Counted from the stretch's first letter, positions 16,353-25,462 are shown. The stretch: 64,000 nucleotides of DNA from a bacterium (GCA_029945725.1 JAQSDB010000001.1:1-64000), one strand, 5' to 3'. Program-made: numbers and translations. Notes: generated by a model not told the origin, from the sequence alone.

Positions 16353-17323
16353 GCAGGAATGGTTCTGCCGCCCCAGCTTACGGAAACAATGCTGGCACTT
16401 TCGATGGCGCGCGGTACCTGTGCCTGTGCCAGTGCCATCAGGGCTTCGGGGTCGGGAGCCAGCGAGTCTTCATCACAGGCCGAGATGGTCAGCAGCATTT
16501 TTATGGACAGGAAACCAACCGCCGTTTTGAACGCTTTTGAATTGATGCCTTCATAAAGCCGGCGATAGCTGCTGCCACCACAGTGCGCAAGATCAGGCTG
16601 GTGCGTGATGATGGCAAACTGGTTGGGGCCGATGCGGGTGACGACATCCAGCGGCCGTACCAGCTGGCGCAGGCGCCTCGCCACGGACAGCAGGAGCTGG
16701 CTCAGGATAAGCGGAGGATACTGTTTGCGGATGGCATCAAAGTTGCCGATCGTGAGCAGCATGTAGCAGGCGGCACCACCGCGTGAGCCGACATGCTTGA
16801 GGGTTTCATCGAGGCGGCGGCTGGCGTAGGCGCGATTGCCAAGGCCGGTGAGGCCGTCAAAGGGAGAGAGTTTTTTCAGTTTGGCATTGGCTTCGATCAG
16901 GCTCTGGTTTTCGGCCAGCAGGCGATTCTGCAGCGTAGTAATGCGCTCGGCAGAAAGCAGGCGTGGCAGCAGCTGATCCTGCATATGTGATTTGTTCACG
17001 AAATCATCGACGCCCTGCTCAAAGGCCTCGGTCAGTGCCTCCATCCCTTCCTTGGCGGTGAGCAGGATCACATAGGTGAAATGATTGCCGGACTCGTCAA
17101 GCTGACGCACATGCTGGGTGAGTTCGAGGCCATCCATTTCCGGCATCAGCCAGTCGGCAATCAGCACGTGGGTGGGACGCTCTTCCAGCAGCTTGAGGGC
17201 ATTGGCGGCAGAATTGGCGTGGCGTACATCCTGGTAGCCGGCGCGGGCAATCACGCGATTGACCATGGCGCTGGAAAATTTGGTGTCGTCGACGACCAGA
17301 ATGGAAATGTCGGTGTTGGGCAT
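16349..17323 (-). CDS. Response regulator with degenerate GGDEF output domain
   Basis: A 324-residue protein. Residues 1-125 form a receiver domain with VVDDTKF, the phospho-acceptor Asp in LIADWLMPEMDG (near residue 57) and the conserved Lys in VNKSH. A coiled linker leads to a GGDEF-like domain (FDGLTGLGNRAYASRRLDE). The active-site loop, normally GG(D/E)EF, reads IGPNQF, so diguanylate cyclase activity is unlikely. It probably acts as a signal-dependent adaptor or nucleotide sensor. It shares a 4-base overlap with panE, an unexpected partner. Confidence 0.85.
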   Translation of the reverse strand: MPNTDISILVVDDTKFSSAMVNRVIARAGYQDVRHANSAANALKLLEERPTHVLIADWLMPEMDGLELTQHVRQLDESGNHFTYVILLTAKEGMEALTEAFEQGVDDFVNKSHMQDQLLPRLLSAERITTLQNRLLAENQSLIEANAKLKKLSPFDGLTGLGNRAYASRRLDETLKHVGSRGGAACYMLLTIGNFDAIRKQYPPLILSQLLLSVARRLRQLVRPLDVVTRIGPNQFAIITHQPDLAHCGGSSYRRLYEGINSKAFKTAVGFLSIKMLLTISACDEDSLAPDPEALMALAQAQVPRAIESASIVSVSWGGRTIPA

Positions 17324-17421
17324 GGTTATTCTTCTTGAGTCTTCCGTGTGCCCGACTGCTCAGGCGTGCTCCATCCTTTAACGAATGCCCCGACAAGCGT
17401 CAAGGCATGAAGGATGGAAGG

Positions 17422-18423
17422 CTAGTCTTTCTGCCAGCGAAAGCTGCGGGCAGCCAGTGTCATCAATACGACGGTCATGATCAGCAGGATGACCAGATCA
17501 TTCAGCACATCGGTAAAGCCGGCCCCGTCGATCATGATGGCGCGCGCAGGATTGACGAGGTGGGTGAGCGGCATCAGTTGCGAAAGTCCGCGGATGAAGG
17601 CCGGCGCCGCATCCAGCGAGAACCAGAGCCCCGACAGCATCATCATGGGCCAGCTCAGCAGGTTGAGCAGTCCGTTCATGAATTCGAGGCTGTTGATGCG
17701 GGCGGCGCAGAGCAGGCTGAGGGCAATCATGCTGAGGGCGCCAAGAATGGCGACCAGCAACAGCAGCAGCCAGGAACCTTCCACCGGAAAATGCAGCAGC
17801 CAGTGACTGCCGACAAAGACCACGACCAGCGTGCTGATGCTGACCAGCAGGCGGGAAGCGGCTTGCGCACCGAGAAACTGCAGGGCAGTGACGGGCGTGG
17901 CCATGAAGCGTTTCAGCACACCGCTGTCGCGGTAGCGCACGATCACGTAGCCGACGCCGTAGAGGCAGGAAAACATCAGGCTCATGCATAAAATACCCGG
18001 CACCACCCAGGCGACGTAACCGACTTCCTGGCCGCTGACACTGGCGGCGGTGAGTTTGCCTGGCGCCACGCTGAGCAGGGCCTTTTCCAGAAAGAAGGCT
18101 TTTTTGGATCGGGTGTTGATCCAGTAATGCGCGGCGGGTGAGGTACTGATCACCATGTCCAGTTGATGCCGGGTGAGGCGGCGTAGCGCCAGCGCCTCGT
18201 TGTCATAGGCCACGATGTCCAGCCACGGCAGATCCTTGAGCAGGATTCTGGCGCTGGCCATGTCGCCGAGCACGCCCACCTTGTAGACGGTTTTATCGTT
18301 GGAGAGCGCAAAGCTGAGGCCGAAAATCAGGATCAGCGGAAACAGGATGGACCAGCCGAGCGAGCCCTTGTCGCGGTAGAACTCGCGGTTACGGGCGAAA
18401 AAAAGGGCGAGAAAGTTCTTCAT
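17422..18423 (-). CDS. ABC-2 type transporter permease
   Basis: An inner-membrane protein of 333 residues. One N-terminal helix is followed by an extracytoplasmic region (about residues 45-140), then five C-terminal helices with LLNLLSWPMMMLSGLWFSLDAAP, typical of ABC-2 (DrrB/YadH-like) exporters. Its start overlaps the preceding small gene by 4 bases. The ATPase of the same operon lies upstream. Substrate unknown; drug, lipid and polysaccharide exporters all use this architecture. Confidence 0.88.
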   Translation of the reverse strand: MKNFLALFFARNREFYRDKGSLGWSILFPLILIFGLSFALSNDKTVYKVGVLGDMASARILLKDLPWLDIVAYDNEALALRRLTRHQLDMVISTSPAAHYWINTRSKKAFFLEKALLSVAPGKLTAASVSGQEVGYVAWVVPGILCMSLMFSCLYGVGYVIVRYRDSGVLKRFMATPVTALQFLGAQAASRLLVSISTLVVVFVGSHWLLHFPVEGSWLLLLLVAILGALSMIALSLLCAARINSLEFMNGLLNLLSWPMMMLSGLWFSLDAAPAFIRGLSQLMPLTHLVNPARAIMIDGAGFTDVLNDLVILLIMTVVLMTLAARSFRWQKD

Positions 18424-19016
18424 GGATTTTCTTCTGGTGCAGGAACCGGCACGTCCGCCGGGGGAATCAGCAGCACATCATCACCCCGCGCCTTGAAGGG
18501 CATGGGCAGGAGATTCTGTATTTTCACGCGGTAACCGGAGGGATGACCTGGCCAGGGTTTGAGGGCGCGCCCGGCGACATCCCAGGCGGCGCCACTGTCG
18601 GCAACAAAGCCGCCGGGCCAGGCGGCTTTTGGCGGCAGATACCGCAGCACTTCATCCTGCATGCTGGTGGCGCGCACGACAAAATAGCGCTGCCCGGTCA
18701 GCCCGGGAGCCGAGGTGAACCAGAGATTATCCGGGTCGAACGCCGCCAGCGCCGCTTGCAGGGCGGGTGAGTTTCGCGTCACGAACACCATGGTGTCACC
18801 GGGCAGGCGGATACGTCTTGTAGAACCTTCCGCCAGCTCCGCCTGCCGCAGCAGCACGCTGTCCACCGGAATCCCGTCGTGCGGCCAGGGCAGGCTTTTG
18901 AAAAAAGGCACCAGCAAGAATACAAAGCCTATGGTCGCCAGGATTTTTATGCAGGCGCGCAGATAGAGCCGCGTGTTGGCGCTGTTGTTTGTTATGTTGT
19001 TTTCCGGGTCAGTCAT
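18420..19016 (-). CDS. Membrane-anchored hypothetical protein in the ABC exporter operon
   Basis: A 198-residue protein with one transmembrane helix at about residues 25-45 (ILATIGFVFLLVPFF) and a periplasmic domain. The N-terminal part and helix loosely recall Rieske-protein anchors, but no Cys-His cluster-binding motif is present. It sits between the ATPase and permease genes, 20 bases after the first and overlapping the second by 4, so an accessory role in the exporter is likely by context only. Confidence 0.65.
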   Translation of the reverse strand: MTDPENNITNNSANTRLYLRACIKILATIGFVFLLVPFFKSLPWPHDGIPVDSVLLRQAELAEGSTRRIRLPGDTMVFVTRNSPALQAALAAFDPDNLWFTSAPGLTGQRYFVVRATSMQDEVLRYLPPKAAWPGGFVADSGAAWDVAGRALKPWPGHPSGYRVKIQNLLPMPFKARGDDVLLIPPADVPVPAPEENP

Positions 19017-19036
19017 GTGCTTCCGGTTTTTCCGGT

Positions 19037-19921
19037 TCAGTTTCTGAGGGCATGTCCGGTCAGTTTGATAAACAGGTCTTCCAGTGTCGGCGGCCGTACT
19101 TCCAGTGAAGACAGCGATATGTTGCCGGCGATCAGTTGTGCGAGGGTGCGTGCAACATCGTGCGAGAGTATTTCCACTCTGTCTTCATGCACGCTGACCG
19201 GTTCCGGCCAGCTGGCCGGGTCTGCGCTGAAGGCCTGCCGGTCAAGGCTGACCTTCATGGCATCGAAGTGCGCGCGCAGCAATGCCTGCGGCGTGCCCTC
19301 GGCAATGATGCGGCCCTTGTCCATGATGGCCAGTTCATCGCAGAGCAGCTCGGCCTCGTCCATGTAATGCGTGGTGAGAATGATGGTTTTGCCGCGTGCC
19401 TTGATGCGCTGGATCAGCGTCCAGAAATTGCGCCGGGCCTGCGGGTCGAGGCCGGTCGTAGGCTCGTCGAGAAAAACGATATCGGGATCGTTGACCAGCG
19501 CCAGCGCAAGCAGGAGGCGTTGCCGTTGCCCGCCCGAGAGCTTGCTGGAGTACTGGTCCAGATAGTCTTCCAGCGAGCAGGCCGCGATCAGCTCATCGCG
19601 TGGCAGCGTGTGCTGGTAAAAACTGCTGAACAGGTCAAGCGCCTCACGGGTGGTGAGGAAATCCGGCAGCGCCGTGTGCTGGAACTGGATGCCGGCATGC
19701 AGGCGGAACTGCGCATCAATATCGCGGCCCTGGAAAAGAATGCGGCCGCTGGAGGGTGCCGTAATGCCCTCCATCATTTCAATGGTCGTGGTTTTTCCGG
19801 CGCCATTGGGGCCGAGCAGGCCGAAGCAGATACCGGGCTTGACCGCAAAGCTGACGCCATCAACGGCTTTCAGTTCGCCGTAATGCTTGTGCAGGTTTTC
19901 CACGGCAAGAATGGCGGTCAT
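19037..19921 (-). CDS. ABC transporter ATP-binding protein
   Basis: A 294-residue ATPase with Walker A (GLLGPNGAGKTTT), Q-loop, the signature LSGGQRQRL, Walker B (PDIVFLDEPTTGLDPQ) and a C-terminal regulatory extension of about 80 residues, as in DrrA/CcmA-type exporters. The start is the ATG at 19921, which overlaps the ampG stop by 4 bases. It works with the ABC-2 permease two genes downstream. Confidence 0.92.
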   Translation of the reverse strand: MTAILAVENLHKHYGELKAVDGVSFAVKPGICFGLLGPNGAGKTTTIEMMEGITAPSSGRILFQGRDIDAQFRLHAGIQFQHTALPDFLTTREALDLFSSFYQHTLPRDELIAACSLEDYLDQYSSKLSGGQRQRLLLALALVNDPDIVFLDEPTTGLDPQARRNFWTLIQRIKARGKTIILTTHYMDEAELLCDELAIMDKGRIIAEGTPQALLRAHFDAMKVSLDRQAFSADPASWPEPVSVHEDRVEILSHDVARTLAQLIAGNISLSSLEVRPPTLEDLFIKLTGHALRN

Positions 19922-21285
19922 GGCGTCGTCCCTGTTTTTTCCGGCGCAGCGCTGTTCTGCCCGTTCCACGGCGCAATTTTTAGCAGCAACAGCATGCCGG
20001 GGATGGCGAGGGCATAGCAGAGCAGAAAAAACATTTCCCAGCCGACGGCTTCGACAATGAAACCGGTGGCGGCATTGGCAAAAGTGCGCGGCAGCGCTGC
20101 CAGACTGGTAAACAGCGCAAACTGCGTGGCGGTGTAGGCGGGGTGCGTGGTGCGTGCGATAAACGAGACAAACGCCGCCGTGCCGAGGCCGACACCGAGC
20201 GCCTCGAAGCCGATGACGGCGGCCAGCAGCGTGCGGTCATGGCCGGCCGTGGCGAGCCAGAAAAATCCCAGAATCGAAATTACCTGCACCACACCGAACA
20301 GCCAGAGCGCGCGATTGATGCCGAGCTTGATCATCCACAGGCCGCCCAGCATGGCGCCAAAGACAGCAGGCCAGAGTCCGGCATTTTTTGCGATGAGGCC
20401 GATTTCGGTCTTGGAAAAACCCATGTCCAGATAAAAAGGCGTGGCGAGTGACGTGGCCATGCTGTCGCCCAGCTTGTAGAGAATCATGAAGGCCAGAATC
20501 AGCAGCGCTTCTTTCGCGCCATGGCGGCTGAAGAATTCCGCAAAGGGTTTGACGATGGAATCCTGCAGGGTTTTCGGTGCCGGAGCCGTAACGGCAGGCT
20601 CCGGCACCAGCAGCGTCATCAGCATGCCGGGCAGCATGAACAGGGCGGTGATGAGGAATACGGGCTGCCAGCTCATGTGGTCGGCGAGGATCAGTGACAG
20701 TGAGCCGGGAATCAGGCCGGCAATGCGGTAGGCATTGATATGGATGGAGTTGCCGAGGCCGAGTTCCTGCTCGGGCAGTAATTCGCGGCGATAGGCATCC
20801 AGCACGATGTCCTGGCTGGCGCCCCAGAACGACAGCGCCAGTGCCAGCCAGGCAATTTCCCAGAGACCGAGCAAGGGCTTGATCGCCGCATTGCTGCCAA
20901 AGGCCTGGCTCATCCACTGGTAGAGCCATGCCGGCGAGTGCGCGCCCTGCATGACGGTTTGCGGATCAAAAAATCCAAAGCCGGGAATGGTGAGCAGCAA
21001 CGCGATTTGTGTCAGCAGCATCCAGCCGCGGCGCCGTCCCAGCAGCGGCAGGTTGAAGCGGTCCATCAGGGGCGCCCAGAGGAACTTCCAGGTGAACGGC
21101 AGCTGTATCAGCGCAAACAGCCCGATGGATTTCAGGTCCACGCCTTCGGATTTCAGCCAGGCCGGCAGCAGGCTGACCAGAATGTAGAGTGGCAGGCCGG
21201 AGGAGAAACCCGTAAACACGCAAACCAGCATGCGCCGGTTGAGCAGGGCCTGGAGGATGGATTCTTTTTCGGCAGTGGCGGACAT
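19918..21285 (-). CDS. ampG: Muropeptide permease AmpG (MFS)
   Basis: Inner-membrane importer of anhydromuropeptides for peptidoglycan recycling, supplying the substrate of AmpD. The 455-residue protein has 12-14 predicted helices and the AmpG pattern near the N-terminus: GFSSGLPLYILVSLLPAWLKSEGVDLKSIGLF followed by LPFTWKFLWAPLMDRF. The start is taken at the ATG at 21285; 36 upstream in-frame residues do not fit the family. It overlaps the ABC ATPase by 4 bases, so a recycling permease and an exporter share a transcript. Confidence 0.92.
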   Translation of the reverse strand: MSATAEKESILQALLNRRMLVCVFTGFSSGLPLYILVSLLPAWLKSEGVDLKSIGLFALIQLPFTWKFLWAPLMDRFNLPLLGRRRGWMLLTQIALLLTIPGFGFFDPQTVMQGAHSPAWLYQWMSQAFGSNAAIKPLLGLWEIAWLALALSFWGASQDIVLDAYRRELLPEQELGLGNSIHINAYRIAGLIPGSLSLILADHMSWQPVFLITALFMLPGMLMTLLVPEPAVTAPAPKTLQDSIVKPFAEFFSRHGAKEALLILAFMILYKLGDSMATSLATPFYLDMGFSKTEIGLIAKNAGLWPAVFGAMLGGLWMIKLGINRALWLFGVVQVISILGFFWLATAGHDRTLLAAVIGFEALGVGLGTAAFVSFIARTTHPAYTATQFALFTSLAALPRTFANAATGFIVEAVGWEMFFLLCYALAIPGMLLLLKIAPWNGQNSAAPEKTGTTP

Positions 21286-21430
21286 GAAAACGGAACTCGG
21301 GGAGCGTCGCCCGGTTGGTCGAAAAGGCGTGCCGGAAAGACTCGCTGTAAAAAAGCGGGAAGGCAACACGGGGCAGCGTGAGCATGGTAGCAAAACCGGC
21401 TGCCGGAAAATCAGTTTGCTGCTGAATGAG

Positions 21431-21727
21431 TTACCACCATGGCCCCAGGATTTTATCGCCCCTGAACGCCACTCCTTCGGCCTTCAGGCGCCGGCGTTGT
21501 TCGGCACCGCCGGGACTGTCGGCGCTCATGGCGGAATGGCCGTCGGCACGGATGACCCGCCACCACGGTGTCCGGTGCCGTTCGGGCAGTTCGCGCAATA
21601 CGCGGCAGACAAGGCGGGCATAGCCCGTGGTCAGGCCGGCGCGCCGGGCGACGCCGCTGTAGCTGGTCACATGCCCTTCGGGGATGGCATTGAGCGCGGC
21701 CAGAATGGCTTGCTGGATTTCACCCAC
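21431..21727 (-). CDS. Alkyltransferase-like protein (ATL, MGMT family)
   Basis: A 98-residue protein that binds O6-alkylguanine in DNA and is thought to hand lesions to nucleotide excision repair. It has the MGMT DNA-binding domain ([31 protein letters not shown]), but the active-site PCHRV of true methyltransferases reads PWWRV. The acceptor cysteine is therefore lost, as in ATL/YbaZ proteins. The GTG at 21727 is chosen because AGAGGAG lies seven bases upstream. It is a complete domain with no N-terminal extension. Confidence 0.9.
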   Translation of the reverse strand: MGEIQQAILAALNAIPEGHVTSYSGVARRAGLTTGYARLVCRVLRELPERHRTPWWRVIRADGHSAMSADSPGGAEQRRRLKAEGVAFRGDKILGPWW

Positions 21728-21932
21728 GGACAGACTCCTCTGGCAATGGCGGGTTGATGGCAACACGAAGCTGCCCCGCCAGCATTGTGCCCCCGGGGGC
21801 TTTGCCCTGGCGACAGGCCGGCACGGGTTCTTTCCGGTTTCGCGGGTGGTCATCACGACACCGCTACGGGATTGCTCCGTTTTTTATGTTAAAAGTTCGC
21901 CCGTATTTGAAACCGGTTCCCAAGGAGTATTC

Positions 21933-23039
21933 ATGAAGACGCGCGCCGCGGTTGCCTGGCAGGCTGGCCAGCCCCTGACCATTGAAGAAGTCGATCTGGC
22001 AGGGCCTCGTGCCGGCGAAGTGCTGGTGGAAGTCAAAGCCACCGGCATCTGTCATACCGATTACTACACGCTCTCGGGGGCTGATCCGGAAGGGGTCTTT
22101 CCGGCCATCCTCGGTCATGAAGGTGCGGGCATCGTGCTGGAAGTCGGTGCTGGCGTCACCTCGCTCAGGCCTGGCGATCACGTGATTCCGCTCTACACGC
22201 CGGAATGCCGCCAGTGCAAGTTCTGCCTGTCGCGCAAGACCAATCTTTGCCAGGCGATCCGCTCCACACAGGGCCGCGGCCTGATGCCGGACGGCACCTC
22301 GCGCTTCTCCCTGAACGGCGAGCCGCTGCTGCATTACATGGGCACCTCCACCTTTGCCAATCACATTGTCGTGCCGGAAATTGCGCTGGCGAAAATCCGT
22401 GAAGACGCGCCTTTCGACAAGGTCTGCTATATCGGTTGCGGCGTGACCACCGGCGTCGGTGCCGTGGTGTTCACGGCAAAAGTGGAGGCGGGTGCGAATG
22501 TCGTGGTGTTCGGTCTCGGCGGCATCGGTCTCAACGTGATTCAGGGCGCCAAAATGGTCGGTGCCGACAAGATCATCGGTGTCGATCTCAATCCCGGGCG
22601 TGAAGCACTGGCGCGCCAGTTCGGCATGACGCATTTCATCAACCCGAAAAACGTCGAGAACGTGGTCGACAGCATCATCGCGCTCACCGATGGCGGTGCC
22701 GATTACAGCTTCGAGTGCATCGGCAACACGCAGGTGATGCGCCAGGCGCTGGAGTGCACGCACAAGGGCTGGGGCAAATCCATCATCATCGGCGTGGCGC
22801 CGGCGGGTGCGGAAATTTCCACGCGGCCTTTCCAGCTGGTGACGGGGCGTGTCTGGATGGGATCGGCGTTTGGCGGCGCCCGTGGCCGCACCGATGTACC
22901 GAAAATCGTCGACTGGTATATGGAAGGCAAACTCGATATCGATTCGCTGATTACCCACCATCTCAAGCTCGAGGACATCAACAAGGGGTTTGACATGATG
23001 AAGAGTGGCGAGTCGATCCGTTCGGTTGTGGTTTATTAA
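21933..23039 (+). CDS. frmA: S-(hydroxymethyl)glutathione dehydrogenase (class III ADH)
   Basis: Zinc-dependent NAD+ enzyme that oxidises S-hydroxymethylglutathione to S-formylglutathione in formaldehyde detoxification. The protein has 368 residues. Landmarks are the catalytic zinc site [14 protein letters not shown] and GHEGAGIV, the structural-zinc cysteines in [18 protein letters not shown], and the nucleotide-binding [14 protein letters not shown] lies five bases before the ATG at 21933. fghA follows after 18 bases and performs the next step. Confidence 0.96.
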   Translation: MKTRAAVAWQAGQPLTIEEVDLAGPRAGEVLVEVKATGICHTDYYTLSGADPEGVFPAILGHEGAGIVLEVGAGVTSLRPGDHVIPLYTPECRQCKFCLSRKTNLCQAIRSTQGRGLMPDGTSRFSLNGEPLLHYMGTSTFANHIVVPEIALAKIREDAPFDKVCYIGCGVTTGVGAVVFTAKVEAGANVVVFGLGGIGLNVIQGAKMVGADKIIGVDLNPGREALARQFGMTHFINPKNVENVVDSIIALTDGGADYSFECIGNTQVMRQALECTHKGWGKSIIIGVAPAGAEISTRPFQLVTGRVWMGSAFGGARGRTDVPKIVDWYMEGKLDIDSLITHHLKLEDINKGFDMMKSGESIRSVVVY

Positions 23040-23057
23040 GCGCGGAGTGGTTTTCTG

Positions 23058-23924
23058 ATGTCATCACTGCAATTGCTGAGCGAGCACGCCTGCTTTGGCG
23101 GCGTGCAGCGTTTTTACCAGCACGACTCGGTCGCCATCGGCCTGCCCATGAAGTTCGGCGTGTTCCTGCCGCCACAGGCTTTGTGTGCGCCGCCGCAGAA
23201 AGTGCCGGTGCTGTTTTATCTGGCCGGCCTCACCTGCAACGAGGAAACCTTTGCCATCAAGGCCGGGGCACAGCGGTTTGCTGCACTGCACGGACTGGCG
23301 CTGGTGACGCCCGATACCAGTCCGCGCGGCGCCGGCATTCCCGGTGAAGCGGATGACTGGGATTTCGGTATCGGCGCCGGCTTTTATCTGGACGCCACGC
23401 AAGAGCCGTGGGCGGCGCATTACCGCATGGAAAGCTATATCGCGCTGGAGCTGCCAGTGGTGCTGGCAGCGGCGTTGCCGCTGGACAGAAACCGCGCCGG
23501 CATTTTCGGCCACTCCATGGGCGGCCATGGCGCGCTGACGCTGGCGCTGAAATACCCGCAGCAGTTCCGTTCGGTGTCGGCGTTTGCGCCGATTGCCGCG
23601 CCTGCCCGATGCCCCTGGGGTGAAAAGGCCTTTTCCGGTTATCTCGGGGATGATCGTGAAGCGTGGAATAAGCATGACGCGAGTGTGCTGATGGCGCAGG
23701 CGAAAAATCCTTTTCCGGAAGGCATCCTGATTGACCAGGGACTGGCAGACAAGTTTCTTGTCAACCAGCTGCATCCGGAACAATTTGAAGCAGCTTGTGC
23801 GGCGGCGGGCCAGGCATTAACGCTGCGTCATCATGCTGCTTATGATCACGGCTATTATTTCATTGCCACGTTTGTGGCTGATCATGTCGCGCATCACGCC
23901 GGCATCCTGCAGGCGGCATCATGA
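23058..23924 (+). CDS. fghA: S-formylglutathione hydrolase
   Basis: Hydrolyses S-formylglutathione to formate and glutathione. The 288-residue alpha/beta hydrolase of the esterase D family has the nucleophile Ser in GHSMGGHGAL, the conserved YYLAGLTCNEETF-like N-terminal segment (FYLAGLTCNEETF), DQGLADKF near the acid residue and the catalytic His in YDHGYYF. The gene overlaps the following one by 4 bases. It completes the formaldehyde route begun by frmA. Confidence 0.95.
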   Translation: MSSLQLLSEHACFGGVQRFYQHDSVAIGLPMKFGVFLPPQALCAPPQKVPVLFYLAGLTCNEETFAIKAGAQRFAALHGLALVTPDTSPRGAGIPGEADDWDFGIGAGFYLDATQEPWAAHYRMESYIALELPVVLAAALPLDRNRAGIFGHSMGGHGALTLALKYPQQFRSVSAFAPIAAPARCPWGEKAFSGYLGDDREAWNKHDASVLMAQAKNPFPEGILIDQGLADKFLVNQLHPEQFEAACAAAGQALTLRHHAAYDHGYYFIATFVADHVAHHAGILQAAS

Positions 23925-24631
23925 GCCGCGATGGCGCCATTGCCGCACGCGGCCTCTTGCTGGCGGCGTATCAGGGCGTGTTGTCGACGAACTCGCAGGA
24001 CATGCCGGGATATCCCTTTGGCTCGGTGGCTTCTTACTGTCTGGATGCGAGCGGTGCGCCGCTGTTGCTGATGTCGGATCTGGCCCAGCACACGAAAAAC
24101 CTGCGCGCGGATGCCCGCTGTTCTTTTATCGTGATGGCTGGCGGCGATGATATCCAGGCCAGTGCCCGCCTGACGCTGGTGGGCGAGTGCCGGCCTGTGC
24201 CCGCAGATGAAACCGGGGCGGCCGCGGCGCGCTATTACCGTTATTTTCCGGAGTCGCGTGATTTTCACACGACGTACGACTTTCGCTTTTTCCGTCTGCT
24301 GCCCGTCCGTTGCCGCTTTATCGGCGGCTTTGGCCGCATCGACTGGCTTGAGGCGAGTGCCGTCATGCAGGCCAGTCCGTATTCTGCCGAAGCCGAAGCC
24401 GGCATCGTCGACCACATGAACGCGGATCATGCGGATGCATTGCGTCATTACTGCGCGCAGGCCGGCATCCGGCTCGATGCGGATGTGGTGCCGGTCATGA
24501 CCGGCATTGATGCCCAGGGCCTGCATCTGCGTCTGGGCGCGCGCATTGTCCGCCTGGATTTTGCCGCTCCTGTGGCGACACCGCTGGCGGCGCGTGAAAT
24601 GCTGGTCGCGATGGCGCGTGCCGGTCGCTAG
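23921..24631 (+). CDS. HugZ-like pyridoxamine 5'-phosphate oxidase-fold protein
   Basis: A 236-residue protein with an N-terminal split-barrel flavin/heme-binding-type domain (residues 1-150: GVLSTNSQDMPGYPFGSVASYCLDASGAPLLLMSDLAQHTKNL) and a C-terminal DUF2470 domain beginning at EAGIVDHMNADHADAL. This two-domain layout is that of HugZ-type heme-utilisation proteins and many unstudied relatives. It overlaps fghA by 4 bases, so it may be co-expressed with formaldehyde detoxification. Whether it binds heme or flavin cannot be read here. Confidence 0.82.
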   Translation: MSRDGAIAARGLLLAAYQGVLSTNSQDMPGYPFGSVASYCLDASGAPLLLMSDLAQHTKNLRADARCSFIVMAGGDDIQASARLTLVGECRPVPADETGAAAARYYRYFPESRDFHTTYDFRFFRLLPVRCRFIGGFGRIDWLEASAVMQASPYSAEAEAGIVDHMNADHADALRHYCAQAGIRLDADVVPVMTGIDAQGLHLRLGARIVRLDFAAPVATPLAAREMLVAMARAGR

Positions 24632-24686
24632 TTGCCGCCCTGTTTTCATGTGCCCGCTTGCACAACCATTACCCTGAGGGCCTGAC

Positions 24687-25253
24687 ATGTCCGCTTTGTT
24701 GTTGCTGATGTTGCCGCTGGCCGAGCTGATGCTGGCCACCTTTCTGGCCCGGCATTTTGGCTGGCCGTGGGTGCTGCTGGCGCTTCTGGCTGGTGCCGTG
24801 CTCGGCTCCCTGCTGATCCGCCTGCGCGGTGCGCCGTATTTCCGGCAGGCCATGGCCGCCATGAGCCGTCAGGAGGCGCCGACGGAGGCGCTGCTGAACG
24901 GTCTTGCCTGGTATGTGGCGGGCGTCCTCCTGATGATTCCCGGCTTCATCACGGATGTGCTGGCCGTGCTGGTGCTGTTGCCGCCGGTGCGCCGGGCCAT
25001 GGTGAGCCGCCTGCAAAAGCTGACCGAGGGGCGGCTGGTGAACCTGCAGACGGTTTTCACCGGCCGTTATGGCCCGACCGGGAGTGCCGGCGCCGGTGGC
25101 ATGAGCGGCGCCGGTGCTGAATGGCCGCCCCGGCAAGGGCAGGGGAGCGGCGTGGTGTTCGAGGGCGAGGCCCGCGAAATTGTCGTGAATGCGCCTGTTC
25201 TGGAGGAGCCGCCCCGGCCGGACGCGGCGGTTGAGCGCCGCATCGATTCCTGA
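24687..25253 (+). CDS. fxsA: FxsA family membrane protein
   Basis: A 188-residue cytoplasmic membrane protein. It has N-terminal helices (LLLMLPLAELMLATFLARHFGWPWVLLALLAGAVLGSLLIR), then GLAWYVAGVLLMIPGFITDVLAVLVLLPPVRR, the family signature, and a Gly-rich, acidic C-terminal tail. In E. coli overproduced FxsA relieves F exclusion of phage T7; the normal role is unknown. As in E. coli, it lies directly upstream of groES. Confidence 0.9.
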   Translation: MSALLLLMLPLAELMLATFLARHFGWPWVLLALLAGAVLGSLLIRLRGAPYFRQAMAAMSRQEAPTEALLNGLAWYVAGVLLMIPGFITDVLAVLVLLPPVRRAMVSRLQKLTEGRLVNLQTVFTGRYGPTGSAGAGGMSGAGAEWPPRQGQGSGVVFEGEAREIVVNAPVLEEPPRPDAAVERRIDS

Positions 25254-25267
25254 AAATTCAGCGCCTG

Positions 25268-25298
25268 CCCTTGAAGTTGCGCCTTCCATCCCCGATTA
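25268..25298 (+). promoter_or_regulatory. Sigma-32 type heat-shock promoter of groES-groEL
   Basis: CCCTTGAA (25268-25275) and CCCCGATTA (25290-25298) are 14 bases apart, an excellent fit to the sigma-32 consensus CCCTTGAA-N13-14-CCCCAT. Transcription would start near 25305, giving a leader of about 160 bases before groES. Confidence 0.8.
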
Positions 25299-25307
25299 AG
25301 TGCTCAG

Positions 25308-25326
25308 CCCGGCCTGAATGGCCGGG
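25308..25326 (+). other. Hairpin at the start of the groES leader
   Basis: CCCGGCC and GGCCGGG form a perfect 7-bp stem with a 5-base loop, placed just after the predicted heat-shock start site. There is no T run, so it is a 5' leader structure rather than a clear terminator of fxsA. Confidence 0.5.
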
Positions 25327-25375
25327 ATAAACCGCCTGGCCCCTTCCTGTTTACCGGGACTGGTGCGCTTACGTG

Positions 25376-25402
25376 CTGGCACTCCGGCCTCTGGAGTGCT
25401 AA
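25376..25402 (+). promoter_or_regulatory. CIRCE-like operator (HrcA site) upstream of groES
   Basis: CTGGCACTC and GAGTGCTAA are separated by 9 bases. The CIRCE consensus is TTAGCACTC-N9-GAGTGCTAA, so the right arm is perfect and the left arm differs at two positions. It lies in the groES leader, 61 bases before the start codon. HrcA would repress here. Confidence 0.75.
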
Positions 25403-25462
25403 AACGGCGCCCTGTCCGGCTGGAACGGCCTACTGGTACAGCTCATTCAAGGAGACCAATCA

